Shown here: positions 5,348-7,850 of the stretch, one piece after another
Layout of the letters: the number at the start of each line of letters is the position of its first letter
How positions within the stretch are numbered: position 1 is the first letter of the stretch
Source of the DNA: Perlabentimonas sp964554585
Lineage (GTDB): Bacteria > Bacteroidota > Bacteroidia > Bacteroidales > Tenuifilaceae
Reading direction: 5' to 3'
NCBI GenBank assembly: GCA_964554585.1
Contig: CAZKPD010000114.1
Coordinates: forward strand, 1-7,850
Length of the DNA stretch: 7,850 bases
The notes under the pieces: model-generated
The model's input: the letters and a program-made list of their open reading frames with translations, nothing else
Databases searched by the model: none
What the model was told of the DNA's origin: nothing
Translations under genes and position numbers: made by a program

Positions 5348-7801
5348 CTACCGAATTTTTGCGCCCAGCTCGTTTATATAGGCATCCATCAGCTTTTGCA
5401 TTACGGCATCAATCTGGTGGTCGGTAAGGGTTTTTTTATCATCCTGCAGCATAAACGAAACGGCGTAGGATTTTTTACCCTCCTCAATATTTTTGCCCTG
5501 GTACACATCAAACAGGTTGATCTGCTTAATGAGCCTACGCTCCGTTTTCTCGGCAATCTGCTCAATTTGGGCAAACGAAACATGCTGATCAATCAAAAGG
5601 GCCAGGTCGCGCCTAACCTCGGGGAATCGGGAGATAGGACTAAATTGCACCTTCTGCTTTTTGGCCAGCTTAAATGCCAGATCCCAACTGATTTCGGCAA
5701 AATAAACGGGCTGCTTTATCTCAAAGTCTTTTAGCAGCTTTTCCGATACTTGCCCCACATGGGCAATGGTTTTACCATTGTTGAGATAGGCCATTCCATA
5801 GTCGAAAATATCGGATGGAACCACATCGGACGAAGTGAGCTCTTGCGCAATTCCAATGCGCTCAAAGATATTCTCAACCAATGCTTTGGTATTAAAAAAT
5901 GTTACCGATTCCTGCCGTCTTGCCCAGCTCTCGGGTGTACTAAATCCGGTTTCCCATATGGCCAGCCTGTAATCCTCCTCATAGGATTTTAGCGGTTTCT
6001 CCGGTGTGCCCTTGCCCTGATTATAGTGATAGCAGTTGCCCCACTCGTACAACCTTAGGCTGGCATTCTTGTGATTTATATTGTAAATAATGGACTCTAA
6101 CCCTCCAAAAAGGAGCGTTTGGCGCATACCGTTCAGATCGTTGCTAAGCGCATTGATTATTTTAACCACATGCTGTGCAGGATAGGTGGTAAGCCCGTCG
6201 TAATAGGCAGCAGGGGTTAGCGAGTTGGATAGTATTTCGTTTAACCCGTTGGCCGAGAGCGTTTCAGAAATCAGATTGATAGTGCGATGCCTATCGGGAC
6301 TATCGGAATAGGCCAAGGAGCCCATAACCTTATCATCAATCTTAACGCTGTTATACCCATAAATACGCAGTATCTCCTCCACCACATCAGCGGGACGCTG
6401 AACATCAACGCGGTATGCGGGCACCTCCAGCATTAGCTTGTTTTCTGCCTCTTGGGTTACGCTAATTTCAAGACCCTCTAAAATGCGAATAAGGGTTGCT
6501 TTGGGAATCTCCTCGCCAATCAGCCGATTAACAAAAGTTAGGTCAAGCTCAATCCTAAAGGGTAAAACAGGATCAGGATAGCAGTCCACTATTGGCGATG
6601 AAATTTCTCCACCTGCCACTTCTTTAATTAGCATGGCAGCACGTTTGAGCGCCCACACCGTGATATTAGGGTCAGTACCCCGCTCGTAGCGAAATGAGGC
6701 GTCGGTATTAAGCCCATGCCTTTTGGCCGTTTTGCGTACCCACACCGGATTAAAATAGGCGCTCTCCAAAAAGATATTTTTGGTATCCTGATGCACACCC
6801 GAGGCTATCCCCCCAAAAACACCGGCAATACACATACCGCTTTGGGTGTTGCAAATCATCAGGTCTTGCTCATCCAGCTTACGCTCTGTGCCATCAAGCG
6901 TTACGAAAGGAGTTTGATGGGATAAGGTTTGTACCACCACTTTGCCTCCGGCAATCTTATCGGCATCAAAAGCGTGGAGGGGTTGACCAATCTCATGGAG
7001 AATAAAATTGGTCACATCAACCACATTGTTAATGGGCGATAGCCCAATGGAACGCAACCTGTTTTGTAGCCATTGTGGCGAGGGTTCCACCTTCACATTG
7101 CTTATGGTTATGGCAGAGTACCTGGGGCAAGCCTGGGTGTTCTTAACCTCCACGGGGATTTGTAAATTGTGGTTATCTATGGCAAACGCCTCAACGCTTG
7201 GCAATTGCGCTTTGGATGTATGGGTAAGGTTTAGGAAAGCAGCCACGTCGCGTGCAACACCATAGTGCGATGCTGCATCGATACGGTTGGGCGTTAGCCC
7301 AATTTCAAATTGGTAATCATCCTCAATATCAAAATACTCCGATGCCGGGGTGCCAATGGCTGTTTCGGGCTTAAGCACCATAATCCCTTCGTGCGAAGTG
7401 CCCAATCCCAGCTCGTCCTCTGCACAAATCATCCCCTCGGAGAGCTCTCCTCTAATCTTGGCTTTTTTAATCACCAGCTCGCTATCGCCGTTGTACAGCT
7501 TGGTGCCCACAGTGGCCACCATTACCTTTTGTCCGGCAGCCACATTGGGCGCACCACAAACAACATGCAGCAGCTCGGGCCCTCCCACATCAACAGTAGT
7601 AACACTAAGCCTGTCCGCATCGGGATGCTTGTGGCAGGTCTTTACCTCACCCACTACCACGCCCTGAAGGCCTCCCTTAACAGTTTCAATCTTTTTAAGG
7701 GTTTCAACCTCTAAGCCAATACTGGTTAGGATTTCTGATAGCTCATCGGGGGTTTGAGAGAAATTAAGATACTGCTTAAGCCAGCTATACGATATTTTCA
7801 T
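5348..7801 (-). CDS. pheT: Phenylalanyl-tRNA synthetase beta subunit
   Basis: PheT is the large subunit of the alpha2-beta2 enzyme that charges tRNA-Phe in the cytoplasm; the catalytic alpha subunit PheS is not in this window, and the two are often unlinked in Bacteroidota. The 817 residues are full length for the phylum. The order of domains is standard: N-terminal tRNA-binding (EMAP-like) domain about 40-155 with HKHPDADRLSV at 58-68, B3/B4 editing domain about 215-395 with INNVVDVTNF and RYERGTDPN, B5 domain about 410-485 with YRVDVQRPADVVEEI, a catalytic-like core about 490-700, and the anticodon-binding FDX-ACB domain from 724 (SRFPEVRRDLALLID) to the end. The ATG at 7801 begins the conserved MKISYSWLKQYL. 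The gene ends with TAG, followed by an intrinsic terminator. Only 49 bases of upstream sequence are visible, with no clear promoter. Confidence 0.98.
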   Translation of the reverse strand: MKISYSWLKQYLNFSQTPDELSEILTSIGLEVETLKKIETVKGGLQGVVVGEVKTCHKHPDADRLSVTTVDVGGPELLHVVCGAPNVAAGQKVMVATVGTKLYNGDSELVIKKAKIRGELSEGMICAEDELGLGTSHEGIMVLKPETAIGTPASEYFDIEDDYQFEIGLTPNRIDAASHYGVARDVAAFLNLTHTSKAQLPSVEAFAIDNHNLQIPVEVKNTQACPRYSAITISNVKVEPSPQWLQNRLRSIGLSPINNVVDVTNFILHEIGQPLHAFDADKIAGGKVVVQTLSHQTPFVTLDGTERKLDEQDLMICNTQSGMCIAGVFGGIASGVHQDTKNIFLESAYFNPVWVRKTAKRHGLNTDASFRYERGTDPNITVWALKRAAMLIKEVAGGEISSPIVDCYPDPVLPFRIELDLTFVNRLIGEEIPKATLIRILEGLEISVTQEAENKLMLEVPAYRVDVQRPADVVEEILRIYGYNSVKIDDKVMGSLAYSDSPDRHRTINLISETLSANGLNEILSNSLTPAAYYDGLTTYPAQHVVKIINALSNDLNGMRQTLLFGGLESIIYNINHKNASLRLYEWGNCYHYNQGKGTPEKPLKSYEEDYRLAIWETGFSTPESWARRQESVTFFNTKALVENIFERIGIAQELTSSDVVPSDIFDYGMAYLNNGKTIAHVGQVSEKLLKDFEIKQPVYFAEISWDLAFKLAKKQKVQFSPISRFPEVRRDLALLIDQHVSFAQIEQIAEKTERRLIKQINLFDVYQGKNIEEGKKSYAVSFMLQDDKKTLTDHQIDAVMQKLMDAYINELGAKIR

Positions 7802-7850
7802 CCGTACAAAATTCTAATGTTATTAATATATAATAAGTTACGATCTTGAC

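Noticed and set aside
5396..7714. Several plus-strand frames across pheT
   Set aside because: pheT is intact and fully explained on the minus strand; the antisense frames are shadows of its codon use.

Overview
The window looks like a Bacteroidota chromosome. The evidence is the character of the 817-residue PheT, the near absence of Shine-Dalgarno sequences, the TAnnTTTG-type -7 boxes, and a lipoprotein fused to an outer-membrane barrel. All supported genes lie on the minus strand, so the biological reading order runs from high to low coordinates.

Layout in transcription order: pheT (7801-5348) is a core housekeeping gene with moderate GC, closed by a clean intrinsic terminator (5324-5292). 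About 530 bases of AT-rich sequence follow with no intact gene, holding one short coding-like remnant (5016-4882). After that the DNA is clearly AT-rich and accessory. It contains a secreted trypsin/HtrA-like serine protease with an uncharacterised N-terminal half (4763-3336). Next come a compact ABC/AAA-type ATPase (3102-1801) and, three bases downstream, a 147-residue protein with a PD-(D/E)XK nuclease signature (1797-1354). Last is a lipoprotein with a predicted C-terminal beta-barrel (1205-192).

The main feature is the DNA between the accessory genes. Three GC-rich imperfect palindromes (3314-3164, 1351-1209, 186-46) separate the last transcription units and share a conserved right half (CTACCGCCC...CCAA..GCGGAA.GTT on the minus strand). 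They behave like integron attC sites: outer AAC...GTT boxes, paired arms with a one-base bulge, a variable loop, and a position just after a stop codon. The start of the lipoprotein unit (GTTACCAGCCATTAT) is the reverse complement of its own end (ATAACGGCTGGTAAC) at 14 of 15 positions, as a circularised cassette would predict. I therefore read 3171-52 as two tandem gene cassettes with no integrase in view: a two-gene ATPase-nuclease cassette and a lipoprotein cassette. The protease may be the end of a third.

The ATPase plus PD-(D/E)XK pair has the make-up of a small anti-phage or anti-plasmid system (nucleotide-driven sensor plus DNA-cleaving effector). I do not recognise it as a named system. 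A good -33/-7 promoter lies inside the loop of the palindrome that precedes the lipoprotein gene, which suggests these recombination-like sites may also drive the next cassette.
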